From Pseudomonas sp. CAN1 (GTDB lineage: Bacteria; Pseudomonadota; Gammaproteobacteria; Pseudomonadales; Pseudomonadaceae), in contig NZ_JASMRU010000009.1 in the NCBI RefSeq assembly GCF_030462585.1, positions 111,007-175,006 of the forward strand: a stretch of 64,000 bases of DNA, given 5' to 3'. This document shows, piece after piece, positions 35,059 to 48,831 of this stretch. The notes beneath the pieces were generated by a model. It ran no database searches. It saw only the letters and a program-made list of their open reading frames with translations, and was not told the DNA's origin. A program made the position numbers and the translations under genes. The first letter of the stretch is position 1. Every line of letters starts with the position of its first letter.

Positions 35059-36629
<1,571 letters not shown>

Positions 36630-36633
<4 letters not shown>

Positions 36634-38447
36634 ATACCGCTGTTCTCCAGCGCTTGGACCTGGCCGTTCTTGAACTCGGCCCAGGGCAGGCGGCGCTCGA
36701 CGCGCTGACCGGCGCTGACGCTCAGGGTGCCAGTCAGGCCGTCGAGCTGCATGCTCGGTACGGCCTTCAGCTCCGGCAGGCGCGGGGCCAGCTGGTAGGC
36801 GTCGGCGCCCATGGCGTAGAGGCGGCCCAGGCTGCCGTTGGCGGCCGGCCATTGGGCAGCCACCTGCTGGCGCAGGGCGTTGTTCGGGTTCAGCAGCCAC
36901 GGGGTTTCGCAGAAGCGGATGCCGTTCAGGTCCTGGTCCTGGGCCGGGTTGTTCACCCCGGTGTACAGGTTGGAGGTGGCATAGACCGGCAGGTCGCCAG
37001 CGTACTGGAAGGCCAGGGTCGGCTTGATCTGGCGGGCCTGCTGCGGGGTGGCGGCGAGGAAGATGAAGTCGATGTCCTGGCGGCGCGACGGCTGGGTGTC
37101 GACGCTGCTGTCGAGCACGCCCTGCAGTCGCTTGGCGCGGCCTTCGCTCTGGCGCAGTTGCAGCAGGTCGGCGATCTGGCGGGCCAGCTCGACCGGCTGG
37201 TCGACGTGCTCGGCAGCGATCAGGGTGCCGCCGGCGGCCTGCCAGTTACGGCTGAAGGAGGCCAGGACGCGGTCGCCCCACTCACCCTTCGGGACTAGGG
37301 CCACGGCGCGGCGCATGCCGTCGTTCCAGGCGCGGTTGGCGACTTCGCGGGCTTCGTCTTCGGCGGACAGGCCGAACTGGAACAGCTGGGCCGGACCTTC
37401 CTGGGCGCCGTCGGCGTAGTTCAGGGCCAGGGTGGTGATCGGCAGCTGCTGCTGCTGGCTGCTCATCTGCTTGACCAGGTTCTTCTCCAGCGGGCCGACT
37501 ACCAGCTGCACGCCGTCGGCCTGGGCCTGACGGTAGAACTCGTCCAGCGAGCGCACCTGGGTGCTGTCGTAGAGCTTGATCGCCGGCTGCGCCTGGCCGC
37601 CTTGCTGGGCCTGGTAGTGCGCGGCGAGGAAACCGTCCTGCAGGGCGCGGGCGACGGAGGCCAGCTGACCCTGTTGCGGCAGCAGCAGGCCGATGGTGTT
37701 CAGCGGCTGGGCAGCCAGCGACTTGAGCTTGGTCAGGGCGTCCGGCAGTTGCTTGGCTGCGGGGTGGTCCGGGTTCTGCGCGACCCACTGGTCGATGTTC
37801 GCCTGCTGTTCCTTGAGCGTCGACGAGGTCTTGGTGATGCGCGCCAGTTCCAGCCAGCCGTTCAGGTCGCCTTCGTTGCTGCTGGCCTGCATCTGCTCGA
37901 CCGGCAGGCTGGACACCAGTTTCCAGATTTCCTCACGGTTGGCCTTGGCGGCCTCGGCGTTGAGCAGCGGATCGATGAACACGCGTTCGCGGGCGGCGCT
38001 CAGGGCCTGGCCGTCAGCGGCAAGGGCCAGGGACTTGACCATGCCGGCGCGGGCCTGCAGGTCTACTGGCATTTCGCCCAGGCGCTGGAAGCTGGGGTTG
38101 TCGAAGGCCTTCAGGGCGGCCTTGGTCTTGTTGCGGGCCAGTTCCAGCTGGGCGCGCAGGGTGCTGGCGAACACCTGCTGGGCCGGCTTGAGGCTGTCCA
38201 TCGGGATCTGATCGAGGATCTGCGTGGAGCGGCCGAAATCCTTCTGTTTGAAGGCCAGGTCGGCGGCGGACAGACGCAGCACCGAGGCTTCGTCCGGCTT
38301 GGCAGTGGAGGCCTGCTGCAGCAGCTGTTCGATGCTGGCGTCCGGGGTGCGCGGCAGTTCGCCGAGATTGGACGACGGAGAGGACGCGCAGGCGGCGAGC
38401 ATGCCGGCAAGGAACAGAGCGGATAGCGGACGCAGGCGAGCGATCAT
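36630..38447 (-). CDS. lpoA: LpoA, outer-membrane lipoprotein activator of PBP1A
   Basis: LpoA reaches from the outer membrane through the peptidoglycan to stimulate the synthase PBP1A. The 605-residue protein has a lipoprotein signal (MIARLRPLSALFLAGMLAAC, Cys20), an N-terminal TPR-like helical domain (about residues 30-230) and a C-terminal periplasmic-binding-protein-like domain (from about 255, 'PLNTIGLLLPQQGQLASVAR'). The ATG at 38447 is chosen to begin at the signal peptide. It is divergent from rsmI and overlaps yraN. Confidence 0.92.
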
Positions 38448-38574
38448 ATCGGGCTTCTCGTGACGCATTCAAAGAGCTGCCGATTGTACCCAAGCGGCGA
38501 GGGTGACGCGATGGCGGCTGCCGGAATCGGGATACAATGCGTCTTTTCCGACGCTTTCGGTGAGGTTCTCCCGC

Positions 38575-39423
38575 GTGACCCTAGGCACTCTCTATGTGGT
38601 AGCCACTCCCATTGGCAACCTGGACGACATCAGTGCCCGTGCGCTGAAGGTGTTGGCCGACGTGGCGCTGATCGCCGCCGAAGACACCCGCCACTCCGTG
38701 CGCCTGCTGCAGCACTTCGGCATCCAGACGCCGCTGGCGGCTTGCCACGAGCACAACGAGCGCGAGCAGGGCGGGCGTTTCCTCACCAAGCTGCAGGCTG
38801 GCGAAGACGTTGCGCTGATTTCCGATGCCGGCACGCCGCTGATTTCCGATCCGGGTTATCACCTGGTGCGCCAGGCGCGCGCAGCAGGCATTGCGGTGGT
38901 GCCGGTGCCGGGTGCCTGCGCACTGATCGCCGCGCTTTCCGCTGCCGGCCTGCCGTCCGATCGTTTCGTCTTCGAGGGCTTCCTGCCGGCCAAGGTGGCC
39001 GGCCGCCGTGGGCGCCTGGAAGCGCTGGTGGATGAGCCGCGTACGCTGATCTTCTACGAGGCGCCGCACCGTGTGCTGGAGTGCATCGAGGACATGGCAG
39101 CGATCTTCGGCGACGAACGGCCGGCGCTGCTGGCCCGTGAGCTGACCAAGACTTTCGAGACCCTGAAGGGTCTGCCGCTGGGCGAGCTGCGCGAGTTCGT
39201 GGCGTCCGACAGCAACCAGCAGCGTGGCGAGTGCGTGTTGCTGGTGGCCGGCAAACCGGCGCCGGAGAGCGATGAGGCGGTGGATGCGCAGACCCTGCGG
39301 GTGCTCGATCTGCTGCTGGCGGAACTGCCGGTCAAGCGCGCTGCCGCGCTGGCGGCGGAGATCACCGGGGCGCGCAAGAATCAGCTTTACCAGATCGCGC
39401 TGGAGCGCCAGGGCAAGGCTTGA
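38575..39423 (+). CDS. rsmI: 16S rRNA 2'-O-ribose C1402 methyltransferase RsmI
   Basis: RsmI methylates the 2'-OH of C1402 in the decoding centre of 16S rRNA. The 282-residue protein is a tetrapyrrole-methylase-fold enzyme with '[19 protein letters not shown]', '[17 protein letters not shown]' and '[17 protein letters not shown]'. It starts at GTG 38575 with GAGG about 10 bp upstream; longer in-frame starts overlap the lpoA leader. It is the divergent partner of lpoA, as in many gamma-proteobacteria. Confidence 0.95.
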   Translation: MTLGTLYVVATPIGNLDDISARALKVLADVALIAAEDTRHSVRLLQHFGIQTPLAACHEHNEREQGGRFLTKLQAGEDVALISDAGTPLISDPGYHLVRQARAAGIAVVPVPGACALIAALSAAGLPSDRFVFEGFLPAKVAGRRGRLEALVDEPRTLIFYEAPHRVLECIEDMAAIFGDERPALLARELTKTFETLKGLPLGELREFVASDSNQQRGECVLLVAGKPAPESDEAVDAQTLRVLDLLLAELPVKRAAALAAEITGARKNQLYQIALERQGKA

Positions 39424-39460
39424 GCTTGTCCTGAGCGTCGTCAGCCGCTAACCTTGCGGA

Positions 39461-39819
39461 CTGAGAGTCGATTGGACAGTCGCTGTTCCGTGGTGTTCCA
39501 TCACGGGGTGGAGGAAAGTCCGGGCTCCATAGGGCAGAGTGCCAGGTAACGCCTGGGAGGCGCGAGTCTACGGAAAGTGCCACAGAAAATAACCGCCTAA
39601 GCGCGCAAGCGCCGGTAAGGGTGAAAAGGTGCGGTAAGAGCGCACCGCACGGCTGGCAACAGTTCGTGGCTAGGTAAACCCCACTCGGAGCAAGATCAAA
39701 TAGGAACCCATTGGCGCGGCCCGCGTTGGGTTCGGGTAGATCGCTTGAGGCATGCAGTGATGTATGTCCCAGAGGAATGGCTGTCCTCGACAGAACCCGG
39801 CTTACAGATCGACTCTCAG
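39461..39819 (+). ncRNA. rnpB: RNase P RNA (M1 RNA, bacterial class A)
   Basis: The catalytic RNA of RNase P, which matures the 5' ends of tRNAs. The ends pair as a 12-bp P1 helix (CTGAGAGTCGAT at 39461-39472 with ATCGACTCTCAG at 39808-39819). The universally conserved P4 strand GAGGAAAGTCCGGGC lies at 39511-39525, and its partner with ACAGAACCCGGCTTACAG at 39791-39807. The internal stretch with CAACAGTTCG and GTAAACCCC also fits. The location between rsmI and mraZ is the same in P. aeruginosa (from memory). Confidence 0.96.
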
Positions 39820-39901
39820 CACTTTTTCTCCACTTCTTCCCACATGACCATTTGTCGCTGACCGGAAGAAGTTACAAACTTAAGAAATCACTTTAAGTAT
39901 G

Positions 39902-39936
39902 AAAGCCCAGTGTTTTGAAAACACTGGGCTTTTCTT
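39902..39936 (+). terminator. Terminator for the rnpB precursor
   Basis: Arms AAAGCCCAGTGTTTT and AAACACTGGGCTTT around GA, with TTTTCTTCTTT after. It lies 82 bp beyond mature rnpB, so the primary transcript would need 3' trimming. Confidence 0.88.
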
Positions 39937-40023
39937 CTTTCTGGCGCGTCAAAATCCCTCCCCGAACCTCGCAAAAGCACGCTAAATCTCGGTCCTGTAA
40001 GGATTTTTCCTCTCTGGCTCGCC

Positions 40024-40053
40024 TTGACGGTGGGGAGCGCGGATTTCTATAGT
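40024..40053 (+). promoter_or_regulatory. Promoter of the dcw cluster (Pmra)
   Basis: TTGACG (40024-40029), 18 bp, TATAGT (40048-40053). It is the best sigma70 match I see in the window. Transcription would start within the MraZ decamers, about 70 bp before mraZ. Confidence 0.78.
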
Positions 40054-40090
40054 GTGCGGAAGTGGTACGAAGTGGGTAAAAGTGGGATCA
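40051..40090 (+). promoter_or_regulatory. MraZ operator: four tandem decamers
   Basis: Four consecutive 10-bp units, AGTGTGCGGA, AGTGGTACGA, AGTGGGTAAA and AGTGGGATCA, overlapping the -10 and start region. MraZ of other bacteria binds 10-bp spaced TGGG-type direct repeats upstream of its own gene and represses the operon. Confidence 0.82.
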
Positions 40091-40127
40091 ACAGGCATGG
40101 ATAGCCAACCACAGGGGAAGCGCTGAC

Positions 40128-40583
40128 GTGTTTCGCGGAGCTAACGCCATCAGTCTCGACGCCAAAGGGCGCCTCGCGATGCCGAGTCGGTATCGTGACG
40201 AGCTCGTTTCGCGTTGCAATGGCCAGCTCATCGTCACCATCGATGCCGTCGACACCTGCCTCACCGTCTACCCCCTCCCCGAGTGGGAACTCATTGAAGC
40301 CAAGCTGCGTGAACTGCCCTCGCTGCGCGAAGAAACGCGGCGTCTGCAGCGTTTGCTGATTGGTAATGCCGTTGACCTGGAGCTGGATGGCGCCGGGCGT
40401 TTTCTCATTCCGCCGCGCCTGCGCGAGTACGCCGGCCTGGACAAGAAAGCCATGCTGGTCGGCCAGCTGAACAAGTTCCAGCTGTGGGACGAAGACAAGT
40501 GGAATGCGGTTGCCGAGGCCGACCTCGCAGCCATCAAAGAACCCGGCGGCCTGCCGGACGAATTGCGCGACCTTATTCTGTGA
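40128..40583 (+). CDS. mraZ: MraZ, transcriptional regulator of the dcw cluster
   Basis: MraZ is an AbrB/SpoVT-fold DNA-binding protein that forms rings and represses its own operon. The 151-residue protein has the two repeated swapped-hairpin units, '[19 protein letters not shown]' and '[20 protein letters not shown]', each with the conserved DxxGR. It starts at GTG 40128. The stop overlaps the proposed rsmH start (GTGA). Confidence 0.96.
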   Translation: MFRGANAISLDAKGRLAMPSRYRDELVSRCNGQLIVTIDAVDTCLTVYPLPEWELIEAKLRELPSLREETRRLQRLLIGNAVDLELDGAGRFLIPPRLREYAGLDKKAMLVGQLNKFQLWDEDKWNAVAEADLAAIKEPGGLPDELRDLIL

Positions 40584-41529
40584 GCCTGCCTGTGACCAGT
40601 ACCTTCCAACACATCACCGTTCTGCTCGAGGAGGCCGTCGAAGCACTGGCCCCCCTGGAGGGCGGCCGCTATGTGGACGGGACCTTCGGAAGGGGAGGGC
40701 ACAGCCGGGCCTTGCTCGGCAAGCTCGGCCCGGGCGGTCAACTGCTCGGGTTCGACAAGGATCCCCAGGCGATTGCGACGGGAAAAACACTGGCGGCCGA
40801 AGACGGCCGCTTCGTCATTGTGCAAAGGTCCTTCGCCGAGATGGCCGATGAGTTCTCCGCGCGTGGCCTGCAGGGCAGCGTGGACGGGGTTCTGCTGGAC
40901 CTGGGCGTGTCTTCGCCGCAGCTGGATGACCCGGAGCGTGGCTTCAGCTTCCTCAACGACGGCCCGCTGGACATGCGCATGAACCCGGACCAGGGCGTCA
41001 GCGCCGCGCAGTGGATCGCCAGTGCCGCGGAAGACGAGATCGCCCGCGTGTTCAAGGATTACGGCGAAGAGCGCTTCGCCAAGCGCATGGCCCGCGCCAT
41101 CGTGCAGCGCCGTGCGGAAAAGCCTTTCGAGCGCACTGCCGACCTGGCGGCCGTGGTCACCGAGGCCAATCCGGCCTGGGAAAAGGGCAAGAACCCGGCG
41201 ACCCGTGCTTTCCAGGGCCTGCGTATCTTCATCAACAACGAACTGGGCGATCTGGAACGCGGTCTTGAGGCTGCGATGGAAGGCCTGGCCGTGGGCGGGC
41301 GCCTGGTGGTGATCAGCTTCCACTCGCTGGAAGACCGCATCGTCAAGCAGTTCATGCGCCGTCAGGTGAAGGGCGAGGCAGACAATCTGCCGCGCAACCT
41401 GCCGATCCAGGTCAAACCCTTCGAGCCGCGCCTGAAGCTGATCGGCAAGCCGGTCTACGCCTCCGAAGCCGAGCTCAAGGCCAACCCGCGCTCGCGCAGC
41501 GCGGTCATGCGCATCGCGGAGAAGCTCAG

Positions 41530-41533
<4 letters not shown>
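40580..41533 (+). CDS. rsmH: 16S rRNA m4C1402 methyltransferase RsmH (MraW)
   Basis: RsmH N4-methylates C1402 of 16S rRNA; RsmI, also in this window, modifies the ribose of the same nucleotide. The 317-residue protein has the SAM motif [10 protein letters not shown], '[20 protein letters not shown]' and '[20 protein letters not shown]'. GTG 40580 overlaps the mraZ stop; GTG 40592 would give 313 residues and is nearly as good. It overlaps ftsL by 4 bp. Confidence 0.95.
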
Positions 41534-43567
<2,034 letters not shown>

Positions 43568-43568
<1 letters not shown>

Positions 43569-45031
43569 TGCCGATGAGCCTTAACCAGCTGCTGCCCCAG
43601 GCCGAAAGCGGCGAACTGATCCGCGAGCTGACCCTGGACAGCCGTACCGTCAAGCCGGGCGACCTGTTCCTCGCCGTGCCGGGTGGAAGCCAGGACGGCC
43701 GCGGCCACATCGCGGCTGCGCTCAAGCTGGGCGCCGCCGCTGTTGCCTATGAAGCCGAAGGCGCTGCCAACCTGCCGCCCAGCGACGTGCCGATGATCGC
43801 CATCAAGGGCCTGGCCCGCCAGCTGTCGGCCATCGCCGGGCGCTTCTATGGCGAGCCGAGCCGGGGTGTCGACCTGGTCGGCGTCACCGGTACCAACGGC
43901 AAGACCAGCGTCAGCCAATTGGTGGCACAGGCCCTGGACTTGCTGGGCGAGCGCTGCGGTATCGTCGGTACCCTCGGCACCGGTTTCTACGGCGCGCTGG
44001 AAAGCGGCCGTCACACCACGCCCGACCCGCTCGCCGTACAGGCGACCCTGGCGCGCCTGAAGCAGGCCGGCGCCCGGGCGGTGGCGATGGAAGTGTCTTC
44101 CCACGGTCTGGAGCAGGGGCGCGTCGCCGCGCTGGGCTTCGACGTGGCAGTGTTCACCAACCTGTCCCGCGACCACCTGGACTACCACGGCTCGATGGAA
44201 GCCTACGGCGCCGCCAAGGCCAAGCTGTTCGCCTGGCAGGGCCTGCGTTGCCGGGTGATCAACCTGGACGACGACTTCGGCCGCCAGCTGGCCGCCGAGT
44301 CCCACGAATCCCGCCTGATCGGTTACAGCCTCAGTGACCCGTCGGCCTACATCTATTGCCGCGAAGCGAAGTTCAGCGATGCAGGCGTGCAGGCGCAGAT
44401 CGTCACGCCGCAGGGCGAAGGCCTGCTGCGCAGCTCGCTGCTGGGCAAGTTCAACCTGAGCAACCTGCTGGCCGTGGTCGGCGCGCTGCTCGGTCTGGAC
44501 TACCCGCTGGGCGACGTGCTCAAGGTGCTGCCGCAGCTGGAAGGTCCCATTGGCCGCATGCAGCGCCTGGGGGGCGGCGACAAGCCGCTGGTGGTGGTGG
44601 ACTACGCCCACACCCCGGATGCGCTGGAAAAGGTTCTGCTGGCCATGCGCCCGCATGTGCACGGCCAACTGCTCTGCCTGTTTGGCTGCGGCGGCGACCG
44701 CGATCGCGGCAAGCGCCCGATCATGGCGCAGATCGCCGAGCAGCACGCCGATCGCGTGCTGGTCACCGATGACAACCCGCGCACCGAGAAGAGCGAGGCG
44801 ATCATCGCCGACATCCGTGCCGGTTTCGCCAAGCCCGAGGCGGTCGAATTCGTCTCCGGCCGTGGCGACGCAATTACCCGCCTGATTGCTTCCGCCGGTG
44901 TCGACGATGTCGTGCTGCTGGCCGGCAAGGGCCATGAGGATTACCAGGAGATCGACGGCGTTCGCCATCCGTTCTCCGATCTGGAACAAGCCGCCAAGGC
45001 GCTGGCTGCCTGGGAGGTGAAAAGTGCTTAA
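43568..45031 (+). CDS. murE: UDP-MurNAc-L-Ala-D-Glu:meso-DAP ligase MurE
   Basis: MurE adds the third residue of the stem peptide in the cytoplasm. The 487-residue Mur ligase has the P-loop GVTGTNGKTS and the motif DNPR (in VTDDNPRTEKSE), which marks meso-diaminopimelate rather than lysine specificity. A second in-frame ATG lies 6 bp in. It overlaps ftsI by one base and murF by 8 bases. Confidence 0.97.
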
Positions 45032-46388
45032 GCCCCTGTCGCTCACTGCCGTTGCCGACAAGCTCGAAGGCCGTGTGGTCGGTGCCGACGTCAGTTTCGA
45101 CGCCGTGAGCAGCGACAGCCGTGCCATCGCTCCGGGCCAACTGTTCATCGCCTTGACCGGCCCGCGTTTCGACGGCCATGACTACCTGGCCGATGTCGCA
45201 GCCAAGGGTGCGGTTGCAGCGCTGGTTTCCCGCGAAGTAGCCGACGCTCCGCTGCCGCAGCTGGTAGTGAAGGACACCCGTATCGCGCTGGGTCAGCTTG
45301 GCGCGCTCAATCGCGATGCCTTCCCGGGCCATGTAGCTGCCGTAACCGGTTCCAGCGGCAAGACCACCGTGAAGGAAATGCTCGCCAGCATCCTGCGCAC
45401 CCAGGGCGATGTCCTGGCTACCCGCGGCAACCTGAACAATGACCTCGGCGCGCCGCTGACCCTCCTGCAGCTGGCTCCCGAACACAAGAGTGCGGTGATC
45501 GAGTTGGGCGCCAACCGTGTCGGCGAGATCGCCTACACCGTCGCGCTGACCCGCCCGCAGGTCGCCATCATCACCAACGCCGGCACTGCCCACGTAGGCG
45601 AGTTCGGCGGCCAGGACAAGATCGTCCTGGCCAAGGGCGAGATTCTCGAAGGGCTGGCCGCCGACGGCGTGGCCATCCTCAATCGCGACGACAAGGCCTT
45701 CGACACCTGGCAGGCCCGCGCCGCCGGTCGCCGCATCTCCAGCTTCGGCCTGCACGACGCCCGCGCCGATTTCCGCGCCAGCGATGTGCAGCGCGACGCC
45801 CGTGGTTGCCCAGGCTTCACCCTGCATGGCCCGGCTGGCGACGCTGCCATCCAGCTGAATCTGCTGGGTGAGCACAACGTCACCAACGCGCTGGCCGCCG
45901 CCGCTGCCGCTCACGCCCTCGGCGTGCCGCTGGTCGGGATCGTTGCCGGGCTGCAGAACCTGCAGCCGGTCAAGGGTCGCGCCGTAGCCCAGCTGGCGAC
46001 GAATGGCATGCGAGTGATCGACGACAGCTACAACGCCAACCCGGCTTCAATCTGCGCGGCGATTGATATACTCGCCGGCTTTTCCGGCCGGACCGTCCTG
46101 GTCCTCGGGGACATGGGCGAGCTCGGTGCCTGGGCGGAGTCTTCCCACCGTGAAGTGGGCACCTACGCCGCTGGCAAGGTCACGGCGCTCTATGCCGTTG
46201 GCCCGCTGATGAGCCACGCCGTGCAGGCGTTTGGTTCCGCGGGCCGGCACTTCGCCGATCAGGCCAGCCTGATCAGCGCCCTGGCCGAAGAAGCTTCGAC
46301 AACCACCATTCTGATCAAGGGTTCCCGCAGCGCGGCGATGGACAAAGTCGTCGCGGCGCTCTGTGGTTCCTCCGAGGAGAGTCACTAA
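45024..46388 (+). CDS. murF: UDP-MurNAc-tripeptide:D-Ala-D-Ala ligase MurF
   Basis: MurF attaches D-Ala-D-Ala to complete the pentapeptide. The 454-residue protein has the Mur P-loop GSSGKTTVKEM, 'TRGNLNNDLGAPLTLLQL' and 'VIDDSYNANPASICAAIDIL'. The GTG start at 45024 has GGGAGGTG about 7 bp upstream, inside the end of murE. Confidence 0.97.
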   Translation: MLKPLSLTAVADKLEGRVVGADVSFDAVSSDSRAIAPGQLFIALTGPRFDGHDYLADVAAKGAVAALVSREVADAPLPQLVVKDTRIALGQLGALNRDAFPGHVAAVTGSSGKTTVKEMLASILRTQGDVLATRGNLNNDLGAPLTLLQLAPEHKSAVIELGANRVGEIAYTVALTRPQVAIITNAGTAHVGEFGGQDKIVLAKGEILEGLAADGVAILNRDDKAFDTWQARAAGRRISSFGLHDARADFRASDVQRDARGCPGFTLHGPAGDAAIQLNLLGEHNVTNALAAAAAAHALGVPLVGIVAGLQNLQPVKGRAVAQLATNGMRVIDDSYNANPASICAAIDILAGFSGRTVLVLGDMGELGAWAESSHREVGTYAAGKVTALYAVGPLMSHAVQAFGSAGRHFADQASLISALAEEASTTTILIKGSRSAAMDKVVAALCGSSEESH

Positions 46389-47471
46389 ATGCTGCTGCTG
46401 CTCGCCGAGTACCTGCAACAGTTCTACAAGGGCTTCGGCGTCTTCCAGTACCTGACCCTGCGCGGCATCCTCAGCGTGCTGACCGCGCTCGTGCTGTCGC
46501 TGTGGCTCGGCCCGTGGATGATCCGCACCCTGCAGATCCGCCAGATCGGCCAGTCCGTGCGCAACGACGGCCCGCAATCGCACCTGTCCAAGAAAGGCAC
46601 GCCGACCATGGGTGGCGCGCTGATCCTCACCGCCATCGCCATCAGCACCCTGCTCTGGTCCGACTGGTCGAACCGCTATGTCTGGGTCGTGCTGGCCGTG
46701 ACCTTGCTGTTCGGTGCCGTCGGCTGGGTGGATGACTACCGCAAGGTGATCGAGAAGAACTCCCGCGGCCTGCCTAGCCGCTGGAAGTATTTCTGGCAGT
46801 CGGTGTTCGGCCTGGGCGCGGCGATCTTCCTTTATATGACGGCCGAGACGCCGGTCGAGACCACCCTGATCGTGCCGATGCTGAAGAACGTCGAGATCCC
46901 GCTGGGTATCTTCTTCGTGGTGCTGACCTACTTCGTCATCGTCGGCTCCAGCAACGCGGTGAACCTGACCGACGGCCTCGACGGCCTGGCAATCATGCCC
47001 ACGGTGATGGTCGGCGGCGCGCTGGGGATCTTCTGCTACCTGTCGGGCAACATCAAATTCGCCGAATACCTGTTCATCCCGAGCGTGCCGGGTGCCGGTG
47101 AGCTGATCATCTTCTGCGGCGCCATTGTCGGCGCAGGGCTGGGCTTCCTCTGGTTCAACACCTACCCGGCCCAGGTGTTCATGGGTGACGTCGGCGCACT
47201 GGCGCTGGGCGCCGCGCTGGGCACCATCGCCGTGATCGTCCGCCAGGAGATCGTGCTGTTCATCATGGGCGGCGTGTTCGTCATGGAAACCCTGTCGGTG
47301 GTGATCCAGGTCGCCTCCTTCAAGCTGACCGGCAAGCGGGTATTCCGCATGGCGCCGATCCACCACCACTTCGAACTCAAAGGCTGGCCGGAGCCGCGCG
47401 TGATCGTGCGCTTCTGGATCATCACGGTGATTCTCGTGCTGATCGGCCTGGCCACGTTGAAACTGCGTTAA
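46389..47471 (+). CDS. mraY: Phospho-MurNAc-pentapeptide-transferase MraY
   Basis: MraY moves phospho-MurNAc-pentapeptide onto undecaprenyl phosphate, forming lipid I at the inner membrane. The 360-residue protein has about ten membrane helices and the family motifs '[13 protein letters not shown]', '[15 protein letters not shown]', '[14 protein letters not shown]' and the C-terminal '[14 protein letters not shown]' histidines. It starts directly after the murF stop. Confidence 0.97.
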   Translation: MLLLLAEYLQQFYKGFGVFQYLTLRGILSVLTALVLSLWLGPWMIRTLQIRQIGQSVRNDGPQSHLSKKGTPTMGGALILTAIAISTLLWSDWSNRYVWVVLAVTLLFGAVGWVDDYRKVIEKNSRGLPSRWKYFWQSVFGLGAAIFLYMTAETPVETTLIVPMLKNVEIPLGIFFVVLTYFVIVGSSNAVNLTDGLDGLAIMPTVMVGGALGIFCYLSGNIKFAEYLFIPSVPGAGELIIFCGAIVGAGLGFLWFNTYPAQVFMGDVGALALGAALGTIAVIVRQEIVLFIMGGVFVMETLSVVIQVASFKLTGKRVFRMAPIHHHFELKGWPEPRVIVRFWIITVILVLIGLATLKLR

Positions 47472-47484
47472 GGACTGATCGAGC

Positions 47485-48831
47485 ATGAGCCTGATCGCTT
47501 CCGACCAATTCCGCATCGTTGTCGGCCTCGGCAAGAGCGGCATGTCCTTGGTGCGCTACCTGGCGCGCCAGGGCGTGCCTTTTGCCGTGGCCGACACGCG
47601 CGCGAATCCGCCGGAGCTGGCGACCCTGCGCGAGCAGTACCCGCAGGTCGAGGTGCGCTGCGGCGACCTCGACGCCGATTTCCTCTGCCGTGCCCAGGAG
47701 CTCTACGTGAGCCCGGGCCTGTCGCTGCGCGTGCCGGCGCTGATCGAGGCCGCTGCCCGCGGCGTGCGCATGTCCGGCGACGTCGACCTGTTCGCGCGTC
47801 ACGCGAAGGCGCCCATCGTCGCCATCACCGGTTCCAACGCCAAGAGCACCGTCACCACCCTGGTGGGCGACATGGCCAAGGCTGCCGGCAAGCGCGTCGC
47901 CGTCGGCGGCAACCTTGGCACCCCGGCGCTGGACCTGCTGGCCGATGACGTCGAGCTGTACGTGGTCGAACTGTCCAGCTTCCAGCTGGAAACTTGCGAG
48001 CGCCTCGGTGCCGAAGTCGCCACCTGCCTGAACGTCAGCGAAGACCACATGGACCGCTACGACGGCATGGCCGACTACCACCTGGCCAAGCACCGCATCT
48101 TCCGCGGCGCCAAGCAGGTGGTGGTGAACCGTGCGGATGCGCTGAGCCGCCCGCTGATCGCCGACACCGTGCCGTGCTGGACCTTCGGCACCAACAAGCC
48201 GGACTTCAAGGGCTTCGGCCTGGTTGAAGAAGACGGTGAGAAGTGGCTGGCCTTCCAGTTCGAGCCGCTGATGCCGGCTCGCGAACTGAAGATCCGTGGC
48301 GCGCACAACCAGTCCAACGCCCTGGCGGCGCTGGCGCTGGGCCATGCGGTGGGCCTGCCGTTCGAGCCGATGCTGCAGACCCTGCGTGAATTCGCCGGTC
48401 TCGCCCACCGCTGCCAGTGGGTGCGCGAGCGTAACGGTGTGAGCTACTACGACGACTCCAAGGCCACCAACGTCGGTGCCGCCCTGGCTGCCATCGAGGG
48501 CCTGGGTGCCGATATCGACGGCAAGCTGGTACTGATCGCCGGTGGCGACGGCAAGGGCGCCGACTTCCATGACCTGCGCGACCCGGTCGCCCAGTATTGC
48601 CGCGCCGTGGTGCTGCTCGGTCGCGACGCCGAGCTGGTCAGCGCTGCCATCGGTAACGTGGTGCCCAAGGTGCGTGTGAACACTCTCGAAGAGGCTGTCG
48701 AGCACGCCGCCGACCTGGCCCTGCCGGGCGATGCCGTGCTGCTGTCGCCGGCCTGCGCCAGCCTGGACATGTTCAAGAACTACGAAGAACGCGGACGCCT
48801 GTTCGCCAAGGCCGCGGAGGAACTCGCCTGA
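47485..48831 (+). CDS. murD: UDP-MurNAc-L-Ala:D-Glu ligase MurD
   Basis: MurD adds D-glutamate to UDP-MurNAc-L-Ala. The 448-residue protein has the N-terminal nucleotide-binding 'VVGLGKSGMSLVRYLARQG', the P-loop GSNAKSTVTTL, 'VSEDHMDRY' and 'YYDDSKATNVGAALAAIE'. It follows mraY by 13 bp, and its stop overlaps the ftsW ATG. Confidence 0.96.
   Translation: MSLIASDQFRIVVGLGKSGMSLVRYLARQGVPFAVADTRANPPELATLREQYPQVEVRCGDLDADFLCRAQELYVSPGLSLRVPALIEAAARGVRMSGDVDLFARHAKAPIVAITGSNAKSTVTTLVGDMAKAAGKRVAVGGNLGTPALDLLADDVELYVVELSSFQLETCERLGAEVATCLNVSEDHMDRYDGMADYHLAKHRIFRGAKQVVVNRADALSRPLIADTVPCWTFGTNKPDFKGFGLVEEDGEKWLAFQFEPLMPARELKIRGAHNQSNALAALALGHAVGLPFEPMLQTLREFAGLAHRCQWVRERNGVSYYDDSKATNVGAALAAIEGLGADIDGKLVLIAGGDGKGADFHDLRDPVAQYCRAVVLLGRDAELVSAAIGNVVPKVRVNTLEEAVEHAADLALPGDAVLLSPACASLDMFKNYEERGRLFAKAAEELA

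Larger units (their letters stand above)
39820..40127 (+). other. Intergenic region rnpB to mraZ
   Basis: This 308-bp region has no gene. It holds about 80 bp downstream of mature rnpB, a strong terminator (39902-39936), the dcw promoter (40024-40053), the MraZ operator decamers (40051-40090) and a short leader. An open frame that crosses the rnpB 3' half is not considered real. Confidence 0.8.

Noticed and set aside
39711-39896. 61-codon open frame at the 3' half of rnpB
   Set aside because: It overlaps conserved RNase P RNA structure and the downstream gap; no ribosome-binding site.
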